Part shown: positions 16,597 through 25,476 of the stretch, piece after piece
Layout: each line of letters begins with the position of its first letter
Position numbering within the stretch: position 1 is the stretch's first letter
From: Saccharothrix obliqua
GTDB taxonomy: Bacteria > Actinomycetota > Actinomycetes > Mycobacteriales > Pseudonocardiaceae
Direction: 5' to 3'
DNA length: 64,000 nt
Assembly: GCF_019375475.1 (NCBI RefSeq)
Contig: NZ_JAHXGQ010000008.1
Location: 124,001 to 188,000, forward strand
The notes under the pieces: model-generated
What the model saw: the letters and a program-made list of their open reading frames with translations, nothing else
Told to the model about the DNA's origin: nothing
Database searches by the model: none
Program-made: the position numbers and the translations under genes

Positions 16597-17352
16597 TCAG
16601 CGCTCCCACGGGTAGCGGCCCTGGTGGACGAACGCGGAGATCCGCTCGCGCACGGCCGGTGACGACATGAGCCGGGAGAACTCGGCGACCGCCCGCGCCT
16701 TGGCGTCCTCCCCGACGTCGGTGAGACCGCGGAAGTAGCGCTTGGCGTCGCCGAACACCGCCGGGTCGAGCCTGGTCAGCCGGAACACCAACTGCCGCAA
16801 CGCCGTCTCCGGCCGCTCGGTCAGCTCGTCCACCAGGTGGACGCGGTGTGCTTCCACCGCGGACATCGCCTGCGTGCTCAGCGTCGCGGTGTACGCCTTC
16901 TGGAAACCGATGCGCCGCACCAGGAACGGAAGCACGCAGCACGGCAGCAAACCCCAAAGCGCCTCGGGCAGCGCGAACGTGCTGCGTTCCGTGGCGTGCG
17001 CGAAATCGCTCGCCGCGACCAGCCCGACCCCGCCACCGGCGACCTTGCCGTCGACCTGCGCCACCACCACCCGGGGCAGCGTGGTGAAGCGCCGCAGCAG
17101 GTCGAAGAACGCCGCACCGCCGTCGGACGCGTCGTTGTCGGCGGCGGCCTCGAAGTTCATGCCGTCGCTGAACACGCCGTCCCGACCGCACAGCACGACG
17201 ACCGGCCGTTCCACGTCGCGTTCGGCGATGTCCAGCGCCGCGTGCAGCTCGCCGATCACCACGTCGTCGATGCCGTTGCGCTGCCCGGGTCGGTTCAGGG
17301 TGATCCGCAGCAGTCCCGGTTCCGGTGCGGCGGTGATCGTCGTGAACGCCAT
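16597..17352 (-). CDS. Enoyl-CoA hydratase-like dehydratase for beta-branching (ECH1, LnmF/PksH role)
   Basis: The protein has 251 residues. The ATG overlaps the HMG-CoA synthase stop (ATGA), so the two are translationally coupled. Crotonase features are visible: LLRITLNRPGQRNGIDD, an oxyanion-hole loop VVLCGRDGVFSDGMNFEAA, then DGKVAGGGVGLVAASDFAHA with STFALPEALWGLLPC, and the C-terminal basic helix. The FSDGMNFEAA wording and the gene order resemble PksH-type enzymes, which dehydrate the HMG-like intermediate made by the HMGS during beta-branching (family knowledge). A PksI-type ECH2 partner is embedded in the large PKS at 29671-30400 rather than encoded as a free protein. Confidence 0.82.
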   Translation of the reverse strand: MAFTTITAAPEPGLLRITLNRPGQRNGIDDVVIGELHAALDIAERDVERPVVVLCGRDGVFSDGMNFEAAADNDASDGGAAFFDLLRRFTTLPRVVVAQVDGKVAGGGVGLVAASDFAHATERSTFALPEALWGLLPCCVLPFLVRRIGFQKAYTATLSTQAMSAVEAHRVHLVDELTERPETALRQLVFRLTRLDPAVFGDAKRYFRGLTDVGEDAKARAVAEFSRLMSSPAVRERISAFVHQGRYPWER

Positions 17353-18590
17353 CAGCTCCACCGGTAGACTCGGTGGAAGTCCTCGACGCGGTCCAGCAGC
17401 AGCAGACCGCGACCGGCGAAGTGACTGTCCACAACGGATTGGTACGGCGTGGTGTCGATCACCGCGTCCCGCACGCCGAAGGCGCGGTCGCCGAGGAACC
17501 GGTCCAGCGCGCGGAACTCCGCGACGTCGAGTTCCCGGCGCTCCGCCAACGCCAGTGCGATGGGCCGGGCGGCGAGCCGACCCGGCGCCCGCTCGGAGAC
17601 GACACCGCTGTAGAACTCCGAACCGCACCCCGACCCGTAGGAGAACATCCCGACGCGGCGGGCCGTGCGGAAGTCACCGTGGTCGATCAACGAGCACAGC
17701 GCCAGGTACAGCGAGCCGGAGTACATGTTGCCGACCTGCGTCGTGTACGTCAGCGACGAGGCCATGCGCCGCTCGAAGTCCGCGTCGATCGCGGCCCGGC
17801 CCCACCCCTTCACGCGCCGCAGCAACGTGCGGTGCGCGCCCTTCACCATGCCCGCGAACGGGACGTGGAACACCAGGTGGTCGAACGTGTCCACGATGTC
17901 CGCGCCCGACACCCGCCGCCGGTACCCGGCGAACGACTGCTCCAGGCAGTTCAGGTACGCCAGCAGCGACAGGTCCGAGTTGACCACGTCGAAGTCCGGC
18001 CGGGGCCGCAGGGTGTCCATGACCTCCCGCGTGTGGTAGCCGTTCGCGCCGACGTCGAGCCGCAGCACGGCCGGGTCGCGGCCGACCAGCAACGCCACCG
18101 CGCCCGCGCCTTCCGAGGGCTCCCAGTAGGTCCCGCCGGACGACGGGCTCGCGATGTCGGTCGCGACGACCAGCGCCCGCGCGTCGGGCACGGGGCTCGC
18201 CGCGACCATCGCGGCGGCCGTCTGGAGCGCGGCGGTGCCGCCGTAGCAGGCGTGCTTCACCTCGAACGACCGGCACGCCGGGCCGAGCCCGAGCTGCTGG
18301 TGCACGTAGGTGCTCAGCGGTTTGCCGAAGTCCAGGCCGGACTCGGTGGCCACCACGACCAGTTCGATCGAGTCGCGGCGGTCGGGACCGAGGGCGTCGA
18401 CGAGCGGCTTGGCGGCGTTCACCGCGTTGGTGACCTGGTCCTCGCACGGCAGGTTGACCGAGCGGCGCGCCATCATCAGGTTCGCGAACCGGGTCTGGTC
18501 CAGCCCGCCCGCCTCGAACAACGCCCGCACGTCCACGCAGGCCCGGCCCGCGTAGACGTTGACGTCCTCGATCCCGACCGGCTCAGCCAT
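17352..18590 (-). CDS. HMG-CoA synthase-like beta-branching enzyme A
   Basis: The protein has 412 residues and an ATG start. It shows the HMGS pattern: a VTNAVNAAKPLVDAL helix, VVATESGLDFGKPLSTYVH, the nucleophile region FEVKHACYGGTAALQ (Cys near residue 115), FHVPFAGMVKGAHR with the catalytic-type His, and YGSGCGSEFYSG near the end. In trans-AT PKS systems this enzyme adds an ACP-bound acyl nucleophile to a beta-ketoacyl-ACP (family knowledge). It overlaps the preceding unknown gene by 8 bp and the ECH by ATGA. A second, clearly different HMGS is encoded at 46765-48003 with an LnmK/LnmL pair. Which HMGS serves which module is not determined by sequence alone. Confidence 0.87.
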   Translation of the reverse strand: MAEPVGIEDVNVYAGRACVDVRALFEAGGLDQTRFANLMMARRSVNLPCEDQVTNAVNAAKPLVDALGPDRRDSIELVVVATESGLDFGKPLSTYVHQQLGLGPACRSFEVKHACYGGTAALQTAAAMVAASPVPDARALVVATDIASPSSGGTYWEPSEGAGAVALLVGRDPAVLRLDVGANGYHTREVMDTLRPRPDFDVVNSDLSLLAYLNCLEQSFAGYRRRVSGADIVDTFDHLVFHVPFAGMVKGAHRTLLRRVKGWGRAAIDADFERRMASSLTYTTQVGNMYSGSLYLALCSLIDHGDFRTARRVGMFSYGSGCGSEFYSGVVSERAPGRLAARPIALALAERRELDVAEFRALDRFLGDRAFGVRDAVIDTTPYQSVVDSHFAGRGLLLLDRVEDFHRVYRWS

Positions 18591-19476
18591 CGCTGCTCGG
18601 GGCGTGCGGCAGCAGCAGCGTGTCCTTGATGCTGGCGGGGATGAACAACCGGTCCCAGCCGCCGCCGCCCTTGGACTCGTGCACCCGGCGGCGGTCGAAG
18701 ACCTCCGCGGCCATCTCGCGACCGCGCTCCAGGGCCTGGAGTTCGTAGTAGTCCTCCGGCGCCTTGAGGTGGATGAGCTGCCACAGCCGGTCCTGCTGGC
18801 CCCACGTCTGCTCGAACAGCGTCGCGGTGACCTTGCCCGCCATCTTCTCGTTCACGTAGTGCTGCCAGTGGGCCAGGAACATCCGGCCCTCCTCGCGCAG
18901 CTCGTACTTCACGTCCGACGTGCGCACGACGATCGCGCCCGCCGTGGCGGAGTTGAGTTGCAGCTCCGGCGGCTGGGTGAGCTGCGACGACGCGGGCGGC
19001 ACGAACGTGTCGCCGTGGTGGTGGTCCTCCTCGTCGTCATCGTCGTCGTGGACCATGCCGTGCTGCGGCACGAGCACGTCCTCGTGCAGGCTGCGGTGCA
19101 GGAACATCCGGTCCCAGTTGCCGCCGCCCTTCTGCGGCAGGCGGTCCTCGTCGGAGATCCGCCGGAACTCCAGGTCGTGGTCCACCATGTTGAGCAGGGT
19201 CGCGTAGTCCGCCGGGGTCTTCAGGTGGATGAACCAGTGCAGCCGGTCGCGGACGCCGAAGGTCTCCTCGAACGCGAACGACGTCGCGATGCCCTCCTGC
19301 GATTCGTTGATGTAACGCAGCAGGTCGACGCTGAACCGCCTGCCCTCGGCGGAGAACTCGTACGCCAACTGCCCGACGCGGTGCAGGATGAAGCCCGCGT
19401 TGGCGGAGTGCAGCACCCGTTCCAGCGGCAGCGACGACTGGTGCAGCGCCTGCGGGGGACCAAGGGTGGTCGTCAT
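18583..19476 (-). CDS. Unknown protein with two duplicated halves and Asp/His-rich linker
   Basis: The protein has 297 residues. The ATG at 19476 is chosen because AGGAGAGAG lies just upstream; an earlier in-frame ATG at 19491 would overlap that site. Residues about 20-130 and 160-280 are clearly related: both read roughly L-x-S-A-x-A-G, EGR-x-F, a tryptophan- or leucine-rich helix, FEETFGVRDRLHWFIHLKTP versus FEQTWGQQDRLWQLIHLKAP, then GGGNWDRMF versus GGGGWDRLF. The halves are joined by a HDDDDDEEDHHHGD stretch that could bind metal. The repeat style suggests a ferredoxin-like dimeric alpha/beta-barrel (inference). It is the first gene of the operon with HMGS A, ECH1 and AT-OR 1, so a tailoring or accessory role in the pathway is likely. 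I do not recognise a biochemical function. Confidence 0.7.
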   Translation of the reverse strand: MTTTLGPPQALHQSSLPLERVLHSANAGFILHRVGQLAYEFSAEGRRFSVDLLRYINESQEGIATSFAFEETFGVRDRLHWFIHLKTPADYATLLNMVDHDLEFRRISDEDRLPQKGGGNWDRMFLHRSLHEDVLVPQHGMVHDDDDDEEDHHHGDTFVPPASSQLTQPPELQLNSATAGAIVVRTSDVKYELREEGRMFLAHWQHYVNEKMAGKVTATLFEQTWGQQDRLWQLIHLKAPEDYYELQALERGREMAAEVFDRRRVHESKGGGGWDRLFIPASIKDTLLLPHAPSSDG

Positions 19477-19540
19477 CGGCTCTCTCCTCATCGGTAGTCC
19501 GCGACGCCACGGTTGTACGGGCGGGGAGCGCGTGGATTCT

Positions 19541-19554
19541 GCTCAACTCTGAGC
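19541..19554. promoter_or_regulatory. Palindromic operator candidate, copy 2 (GCTCA-ACTC-TGAGC)
   Basis: A perfect 5+5 bp inverted repeat lies in the 195-bp divergent gap between the HMGS/AT-OR operon (start 19476) and the PKS operon (start 19672). It is 37 bp from copy 3, about 3.5 helical turns. Confidence 0.6.
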
Positions 19555-19577
19555 CTCCGGACCATCCGCGTGCGGCT

Positions 19578-19591
19578 GCTCAGTGTTGAGC
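19578..19591. promoter_or_regulatory. Palindromic operator candidate, copy 3 (GCTCA-GTGT-TGAGC)
   Basis: This is the second copy in the same divergent gap, about 80 bp upstream of the PKS start. The core and spacer are identical to copy 1 at 13794. This is the only promoter gap with two copies, and it drives the main assembly-line operon. Confidence 0.62.
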
Positions 19592-19671
19592 GGTTGGCGG
19601 GCCGCCGGCTGCCTAGCGTGGGCGTCGGCCGCGAACCGCCGGTCGGGAACTTCGCAGACGGGGCAGGTGTT

Positions 19672-22600
19672 GTGACGCATCCACTCGGACCACCGCGCGC
19701 GGTCGTGCTCTCGGCTGCGGGGCACGACCGGCTGCGCCGGTCCGCCGAGCGCCTGCGCGACCACCTCGCCGGCCTCGCGGAACCGCCGGACCTGGCCGAC
19801 ATCGCCTACACGTCGCAGGTCGGCCGCACGCCCCTGCGGCACCGGCTCGCCATCCGCTGCGGCACCGTCCGCGAACTCCTCGACGGGCTGACCGCGTTCC
19901 TCGCCGGGCGGGACGACGCCTCGGTGACGCACGGCGTCGCCGGAGCCGCGCCCGCCGGACCCGAGCCGGGTACCGAAGTGGACGCCGCGGTGCAGTGGGT
20001 CGCGGGTCGCGCGGTGGACTGGCGTCGTCACTGGCCGGTGCCCGCGCGACGGGTGCCGCTGCCCACCTACCCGTTCGGCTCGGACGCTCCGGCTCCGGAG
20101 CTGCTGGACTACCTGGTCCGCGCGTACGCGGAGGAGTCCGGTCTGCCGGGAACCTCGGTGGACGCCCGTGTTCCGCTGACCGACCTGGGCCTGTCCTCCT
20201 TCGTGATCAGCAAGCTGAACGCGCGGCTGGAGCGGGACCTCGGCGAGCGCTCGCGAACCCTGTTCTTCGAGCACAGCACGCTGGCCGCCGTCGCCGACGC
20301 CCTGGCCGCGCACGGCAGGACCGCGCCGACCGCGCCCGGCGAGGCGGAACCGGTGGATGTGCCGGTGCCGGGGGGAGGGACGGCGGCCCCCGCGCCCGCC
20401 GCGCATGGCGAGACGGTGCCCGCAAGTGCCCGGGTGGCCGCGGAGAAGGCTCCGGCAAGGGCTGATCACGCCGCGCACGGCGAGATCGCGGTGATCGGCA
20501 TCGCCGGTCGCTTCCCGCGATCGCCGGGGCTGCGCGAGTTCTGGGCGAACCTCGAAGGCGGTCGGGACTGCGTGGGTCCGCACCCCGCCGACCGCGCCCG
20601 CCCCGGTTGGCCGGTGCACCTCATGGAGGGCGGCTACCTCGACCAGGTCGACCGCTTCGACCCGCTGCTGTTCGGCATCACACCACGCGACGCCGCGCTC
20701 ATGGACCCGCAGGAACGGCAGTTCCTGGAAGTCACCTGGGAAGCGTTGGAAGACGCGGGATACCCCCGTACCCGGCTGCGCACGCGCCACCAGTCGTCGG
20801 TCGCCGTCTACGCGGGCGCGATGTGGAACGAGTACCCGTTCTTCGGGGTCGAGCAGACGCTCCTCGGGTCGCCGCAGGACTCCGGCGCGACGTTGGGCGG
20901 CATCGCCAACCGCGTCTCCTACTGCTTCGACCTGCGCGGCCCCAGCCTCACGGTCGACACGATGTGCTCGTCGGCGCTGGTCGCCCTGGACCTCGCCGTG
21001 CGGTGCCTGCGTCGCGGCGAGACCGAGCTGGCGATCGCGGGCGCGGTGAGCCTTTCACTGCACCCCAACAAGTTCATCCAGCAGGACCGCATGTCGCTCA
21101 CCGCGTCCGACCACCGCAGCCACAGCTTCGGCGCGGGCGGTGACGGGTTCGTGCCGTCCGAGGGCGTCGGCGTGGTCCTGCTCAAACCGCTGGAACGGGC
21201 GTTGGCGGACGGGGATCGCGTGCACGCGGTCATCCGGGGCACGTCGGTCGTGCACGCCGGGCGCACCAACGGTTACATCGTGCCCAGCCCCGCCGCGCAG
21301 GCCGACGTGGTGCGACGCGCGTTGCACGACGCCCGGACCGAACCCGCCGAGGTCGGTTACGTCGAGGCACACGGCGCGGGCACGGCGCTCGGCGACCCCG
21401 TCGAGATCGACGGGCTGACGAGGGTGTTCGGCGACCTCCCGGCGGGCAGCGTGCCGATCGGCTCGGTGAAGTCGGTCATCGGCCACGCCGAGGCCGCCGC
21501 CGGGCTCGCGGGCCTGGCGAAGGTGGTGCTGCAACTGCGGCACGGCGTGCTCGCGCCGTCCCTGCACGCCGACCGGCTCAACCCCGACGTGGACTGGGAC
21601 TCGGTGCCGTTCCGCGTGCAGCGCACCCGCGCGGAGTGGACCGGGCCGAGGGTGGCGGGTATCAGCTCGTTCGGCGCGGGTGGCACCATCGCGCACGCGG
21701 TCGTCGCCGCGCCTCCCGCGACCACCCCGGCTCCCGCGCCGACCGGCGCGCAGGTCGTCGTGCTGTCCGCCTACGACGCGGACCGGTTGGACGAGGTGGT
21801 CCGGCGGTTGGCGGAACACCTGCGGTCGGACCGGGAACCGGGGCCGGAGCGGCTGATGGCCGCGTTGCGGAGCATCGCGGCCGGTGAGGTGGCCGGGTCG
21901 GCGGCCGAGCACGCCGCGGCGTTGCTGGCCGGGGGCGGACCGGCGCTCGCGGACATCGCGTTCACGCTCCAGGTCGGCCGGGAGCACCTGCGTCAGCGGC
22001 TGGCCGTGGTGGTGGAGGACGTGGCGGCGTTGCGCGAGTGCCTGGAGTCCTACCGCACCGACCCCCGGGTCCTGCTCGGGCGCGCGCCCGCGTCGGTCGA
22101 CCCGTCGGACGTGCTGCCCGACACCGCCTCGTTGGCGGACCTCGCGCGGCACTGGGTCGGGGGTGGGTTCGTGGACTGGGCCCGGCGACACGCCCCGGGC
22201 CGGTCGATCGTGGAACTCCCGACCTACCCGTTCGCGCGGGTGCGTTGCCGGCTCCCCGAGCGCGCGACGCCGGAAACCCCGTTGTACCGCAAGGTGTGGA
22301 CGCCGGACCCGACACCCGCGCCCGCGCTGCCGCACGGCGCCGTGCTGTGCGTCGGCGGCGACCCGGAGGCGGTGGCGGCGCTCGGCGCGACGGCCGTCCG
22401 GGACGAAGCGGACCTCGCCGCCGTCCTGGACCGCACGCCCGAGGTGAGCGGTCTGGTGGACCTGCCCGGCGGGCCGTCCTGGGAGACGCGGGTGGCGGTG
22501 TTGCGCGGACTGCTGGCGCGTCGGCCGCGGTCTCCGCTGCGGATCGTCCACGTCACGGGCGACGACGTGCGCACCGCCGGTTTCGTGCGGGCGATCGGCG

Positions 22601-25452
22601 CGGAGTACGCGCGGGTGAGCGCCACTGTCCTGGACACCGACCGGCGATCCGCGGTGCACCACGAGATCCGGGCCGAGTGGGGGCGGCGTGACCCGTTCGG
22701 CGAGGTGCGTTACCGGGGCGGTGTCCGCCACCGGCCGCGGTTGGAAGTGGTTGACGCACCGTGGTCCGCGCCGCGCTGCGACCCGGCGGGCGCGTACCTG
22801 GTGACCGGTGGGACGCGTGGCACGGGCGCCCTCGTCGCCGGTCACCTGGCCGACCACGGCGCGCGGGCGATCGCGCTGGTCGGCGTGCGCGACTCGGACG
22901 AGACGGCGAGTGCTTTGCGCGCCAGGGGTGTTCGAGTGCTCCGGCACGGCGGCGGGTTCACCGGTGTGGACCGGTTCCTGGACCGGGTGCGTGCCGAACT
23001 GGGCCCGTTGCGCGGCGTCGTGCACTGCGCCGGCGTGGCGACGCGGGGCGCTCCCGCGTTCGTGCACAAGGACGTCGCCGACATCCGGGCGGTGCTTGAG
23101 CCGAAGCTCGACGGGTTCGAGGCGCTGGTGCGGTTGTGCGCGGCCGACCGGTTGGACTTCTTCCTGGTGTTCTCGTCGGTGTGCGCCGCGGTGCCGTCGC
23201 TGGCGGCCGGCGTCAGCGACTACGCGGCGGCGAACATGGCGGTGGACGACCTGGTGCGCGGCCTGGTGCGGGCCGGCCGGACCGAGTTCCGCGCGGTCGA
23301 CTGGCCGCAGTGGTCGCAGACCGGCTCCACGAGCACCCTGCCGAACCCGTGCGCGCCGGCGGGGATCGGGCCGCTGGACGACGCCGCCGGGCTGCGGGTG
23401 CTGGACCGGGTGCTGGCGTTGCCCGTCGGCGAAGTCGTGCTGCCGTGCCCGCCGCTGGGCGCGCCGCCGGACCCGGACGCGTTGATCTCCGCGAGGCCGG
23501 CCGAGCCCGGACCTGCCGAGCCGGTGCTGTTCGAACCGGCGCCCTCCTCGGTGGAGGCCGTCGCACCGGTGCCGGTCGTGTCGTCGGGCGGGTGGCTGGT
23601 GGGGTTGTTCTCGGCGGCGCTCGGCATCCCGGAGCGGGACCTGGACCCGACCGCGGAGTTCGGTGACCTCGGCGTGGACTCCGTGTTGCTGGGCGAGTTG
23701 CTGGTGCGCGTCGAGGAGCGGTTGGGGCGTCCGCTGGACCCGGCGACGTTGTTGTTGCACCCGACCCTGGAACGGCTCGCCGCGCACCTCGACCTGAGCC
23801 TGGACGAGGCGCCGCCCGTGCCGGCGGCGCCCCCGGAACCGGTCGCGGCCCCGGTGGTCGACGGGCGGATCGCGGTGATCGGGGTGGCGTGCCGGTTCCC
23901 CGGTGCCGACGACACCGCGTCGTTCTGGGACAACCTGGTCAACGGGCGGTCGGCGGTCGGCGAGGTGCCCGCGTCGCGGTGGGACGTGGACCGCTGGTGG
24001 TCGCCGGAACCCGCGCTGGGCCGCTCGATCAGCAAGTGGGGCGGGTTCGTCGACGGCATCGAGTGGTTCGACCCGGCGTACTTCGGGATGGACGACGACG
24101 AGGCCCGCTGCCTGGACCCGGCGATCCGGCTGGTGCTGGAGGGCACCGCGGAGTGCGTGGCCGCGTCCGGCCGCACGGCGGACGAGCTGCGCGGCAAGCG
24201 GGTCGCGGTGGTGGTCGGCGCGCGGCTGTCCGACTACGGCCGGCGGGTGCCGGTGCGGTCCGACGTGCTGCGGTCGGACCAGAACTTCATCGCCGCGCGG
24301 GTCGCGCACCAGTTCGACTTCCGGGGACCGAACCTCGTGGTGGACAGCGCCTGCTCGTCGTCGCTGGTGGCGGTGCAGGTGGCGAGTCGCAGCCTGCTCG
24401 CGGGCGAGTCGGAACTCGCCGTCGTCGCCGGGGTGGAGGTCCTGCTGGACCACGAGTCGTACCTGGACCTGAGCGCCGCGCGTGCCCTGTCGCCGACCGG
24501 CCGGTGCTGGACGTTCGACCAGCGGGCGGACGGTTTCGTCCCGGCCGAGGGCTGCGGCGTGGTGCTGCTCAAGCCGTTGGCGGCGGCGCTGGCCGACGGT
24601 GACCGGGTGCACGCGGTGATCGACGCGGTGGCCGTGAACAACGACGGCCACACCATGGGCGTCACCACGCCCAACCCCCTCGCGCAGGCCGACGTGGTGC
24701 GCCAGGCGCTCGCCGCGGCCGGCCGCACGCCCGCCGAGATCTCGGTGTTGGAGGCGCACGGCACGGGCACGCTCATCGGGGACCCGATCGAACTGCGGGC
24801 GCTCAACGAGGTGTTCGGCGGCGTGCCGGGCCCGATCGAGATCGGCAGCGTCAAGTCCAACATCGGTCACCTGCTCAGCGCGGCCGGGATGGCGGGGCTG
24901 GTGAAGGTCGTGCTGGCGCTGGAGCACGGCGTGGTCCCGCCGACCCTGCACTGCGACACCCCGAACCCGAGGTTCGACTTCGCACGCTCGCCGCTGCGGC
25001 CGACGACGCGCGCGATCGACTGGCCGGCGGGGCGGGAACGCGTCGCGGGGCTCAGCTCGTTCGGTTTGGGCGGCACGAACGCGCACCTCGTCGCCAGCGC
25101 CGCGCCGCCCCACACCCCGGTGCGGGTCCCGCTGGCACGCCCGGTGTTCGACCGGAAGCGGCTCTGGCTGGACCCCCGGCCCGAGTCACCGGGCACCACC
25201 GCACCCGGCCTGCCGGCACCGCTGCCCGACCCGCCCGCGCCCGGTCCGACGCCACCGGCGCTCGGCACGACGCCGCCCGCGCCCGACCCGGTGCCATCCG
25301 CGCCGGCCGCCACGCCGCCCGCGCCCGGCCTGACACCAGCCGCCCCGCCGGCCGCGCCGCTGGTCGCCTCGCCAACCGCCCTGCCGGCCGCCCCGCCAAC
25401 CGCCCCGCTGGTCGCCTCGCTGATGCGGTTCGACCTCGTCACCCGTGACTGA
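19672..25452 (+). CDS. Trans-AT PKS 1: post-KS linker-ACP / KS-KR-ACP / KS
   Basis: The protein has 1926 residues from GTG 19672; upstream codons in frame cover the operators and look non-coding. It begins mid-module, with a post-KS linker (LADIAYTSQVGRTPL, then VPLPTYPF at about 130) and no KS of its own. Then come ACP (GLSS, Ser176), KS1 (about 270-690; Cys432 in DTMCSSA, EAHGAGT, KSVIGH), post-KS linker, KR (TGGTRGTGA near 1045, SDYAAAN), ACP (GVDS, Ser1337) and KS2 (about 1400-1815; Cys1561 in DSACSSS, HGTGT, SNIGH). It ends in a Pro/Ala-rich tail. The missing KS is the one at the C-terminus of the NRPS at 56064-62681, so the module is split between proteins. KS2 is continued by the DH at the start of the next protein. 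There are no integral AT domains; acyl groups come from AT-ORs in trans. Confidence 0.92.
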   Translation: MTHPLGPPRAVVLSAAGHDRLRRSAERLRDHLAGLAEPPDLADIAYTSQVGRTPLRHRLAIRCGTVRELLDGLTAFLAGRDDASVTHGVAGAAPAGPEPGTEVDAAVQWVAGRAVDWRRHWPVPARRVPLPTYPFGSDAPAPELLDYLVRAYAEESGLPGTSVDARVPLTDLGLSSFVISKLNARLERDLGERSRTLFFEHSTLAAVADALAAHGRTAPTAPGEAEPVDVPVPGGGTAAPAPAAHGETVPASARVAAEKAPARADHAAHGEIAVIGIAGRFPRSPGLREFWANLEGGRDCVGPHPADRARPGWPVHLMEGGYLDQVDRFDPLLFGITPRDAALMDPQERQFLEVTWEALEDAGYPRTRLRTRHQSSVAVYAGAMWNEYPFFGVEQTLLGSPQDSGATLGGIANRVSYCFDLRGPSLTVDTMCSSALVALDLAVRCLRRGETELAIAGAVSLSLHPNKFIQQDRMSLTASDHRSHSFGAGGDGFVPSEGVGVVLLKPLERALADGDRVHAVIRGTSVVHAGRTNGYIVPSPAAQADVVRRALHDARTEPAEVGYVEAHGAGTALGDPVEIDGLTRVFGDLPAGSVPIGSVKSVIGHAEAAAGLAGLAKVVLQLRHGVLAPSLHADRLNPDVDWDSVPFRVQRTRAEWTGPRVAGISSFGAGGTIAHAVVAAPPATTPAPAPTGAQVVVLSAYDADRLDEVVRRLAEHLRSDREPGPERLMAALRSIAAGEVAGSAAEHAAALLAGGGPALADIAFTLQVGREHLRQRLAVVVEDVAALRECLESYRTDPRVLLGRAPASVDPSDVLPDTASLADLARHWVGGGFVDWARRHAPGRSIVELPTYPFARVRCRLPERATPETPLYRKVWTPDPTPAPALPHGAVLCVGGDPEAVAALGATAVRDEADLAAVLDRTPEVSGLVDLPGGPSWETRVAVLRGLLARRPRSPLRIVHVTGDDVRTAGFVRAIGAEYARVSATVLDTDRRSAVHHEIRAEWGRRDPFGEVRYRGGVRHRPRLEVVDAPWSAPRCDPAGAYLVTGGTRGTGALVAGHLADHGARAIALVGVRDSDETASALRARGVRVLRHGGGFTGVDRFLDRVRAELGPLRGVVHCAGVATRGAPAFVHKDVADIRAVLEPKLDGFEALVRLCAADRLDFFLVFSSVCAAVPSLAAGVSDYAAANMAVDDLVRGLVRAGRTEFRAVDWPQWSQTGSTSTLPNPCAPAGIGPLDDAAGLRVLDRVLALPVGEVVLPCPPLGAPPDPDALISARPAEPGPAEPVLFEPAPSSVEAVAPVPVVSSGGWLVGLFSAALGIPERDLDPTAEFGDLGVDSVLLGELLVRVEERLGRPLDPATLLLHPTLERLAAHLDLSLDEAPPVPAAPPEPVAAPVVDGRIAVIGVACRFPGADDTASFWDNLVNGRSAVGEVPASRWDVDRWWSPEPALGRSISKWGGFVDGIEWFDPAYFGMDDDEARCLDPAIRLVLEGTAECVAASGRTADELRGKRVAVVVGARLSDYGRRVPVRSDVLRSDQNFIAARVAHQFDFRGPNLVVDSACSSSLVAVQVASRSLLAGESELAVVAGVEVLLDHESYLDLSAARALSPTGRCWTFDQRADGFVPAEGCGVVLLKPLAAALADGDRVHAVIDAVAVNNDGHTMGVTTPNPLAQADVVRQALAAAGRTPAEISVLEAHGTGTLIGDPIELRALNEVFGGVPGPIEIGSVKSNIGHLLSAAGMAGLVKVVLALEHGVVPPTLHCDTPNPRFDFARSPLRPTTRAIDWPAGRERVAGLSSFGLGGTNAHLVASAAPPHTPVRVPLARPVFDRKRLWLDPRPESPGTTAPGLPAPLPDPPAPGPTPPALGTTPPAPDPVPSAPAATPPAPGLTPAAPPAAPLVASPTALPAAPPTAPLVASLMRFDLVTRD

Positions 25453-25476
25453 CCGCCAACCGGAAAGGAGGACGCG

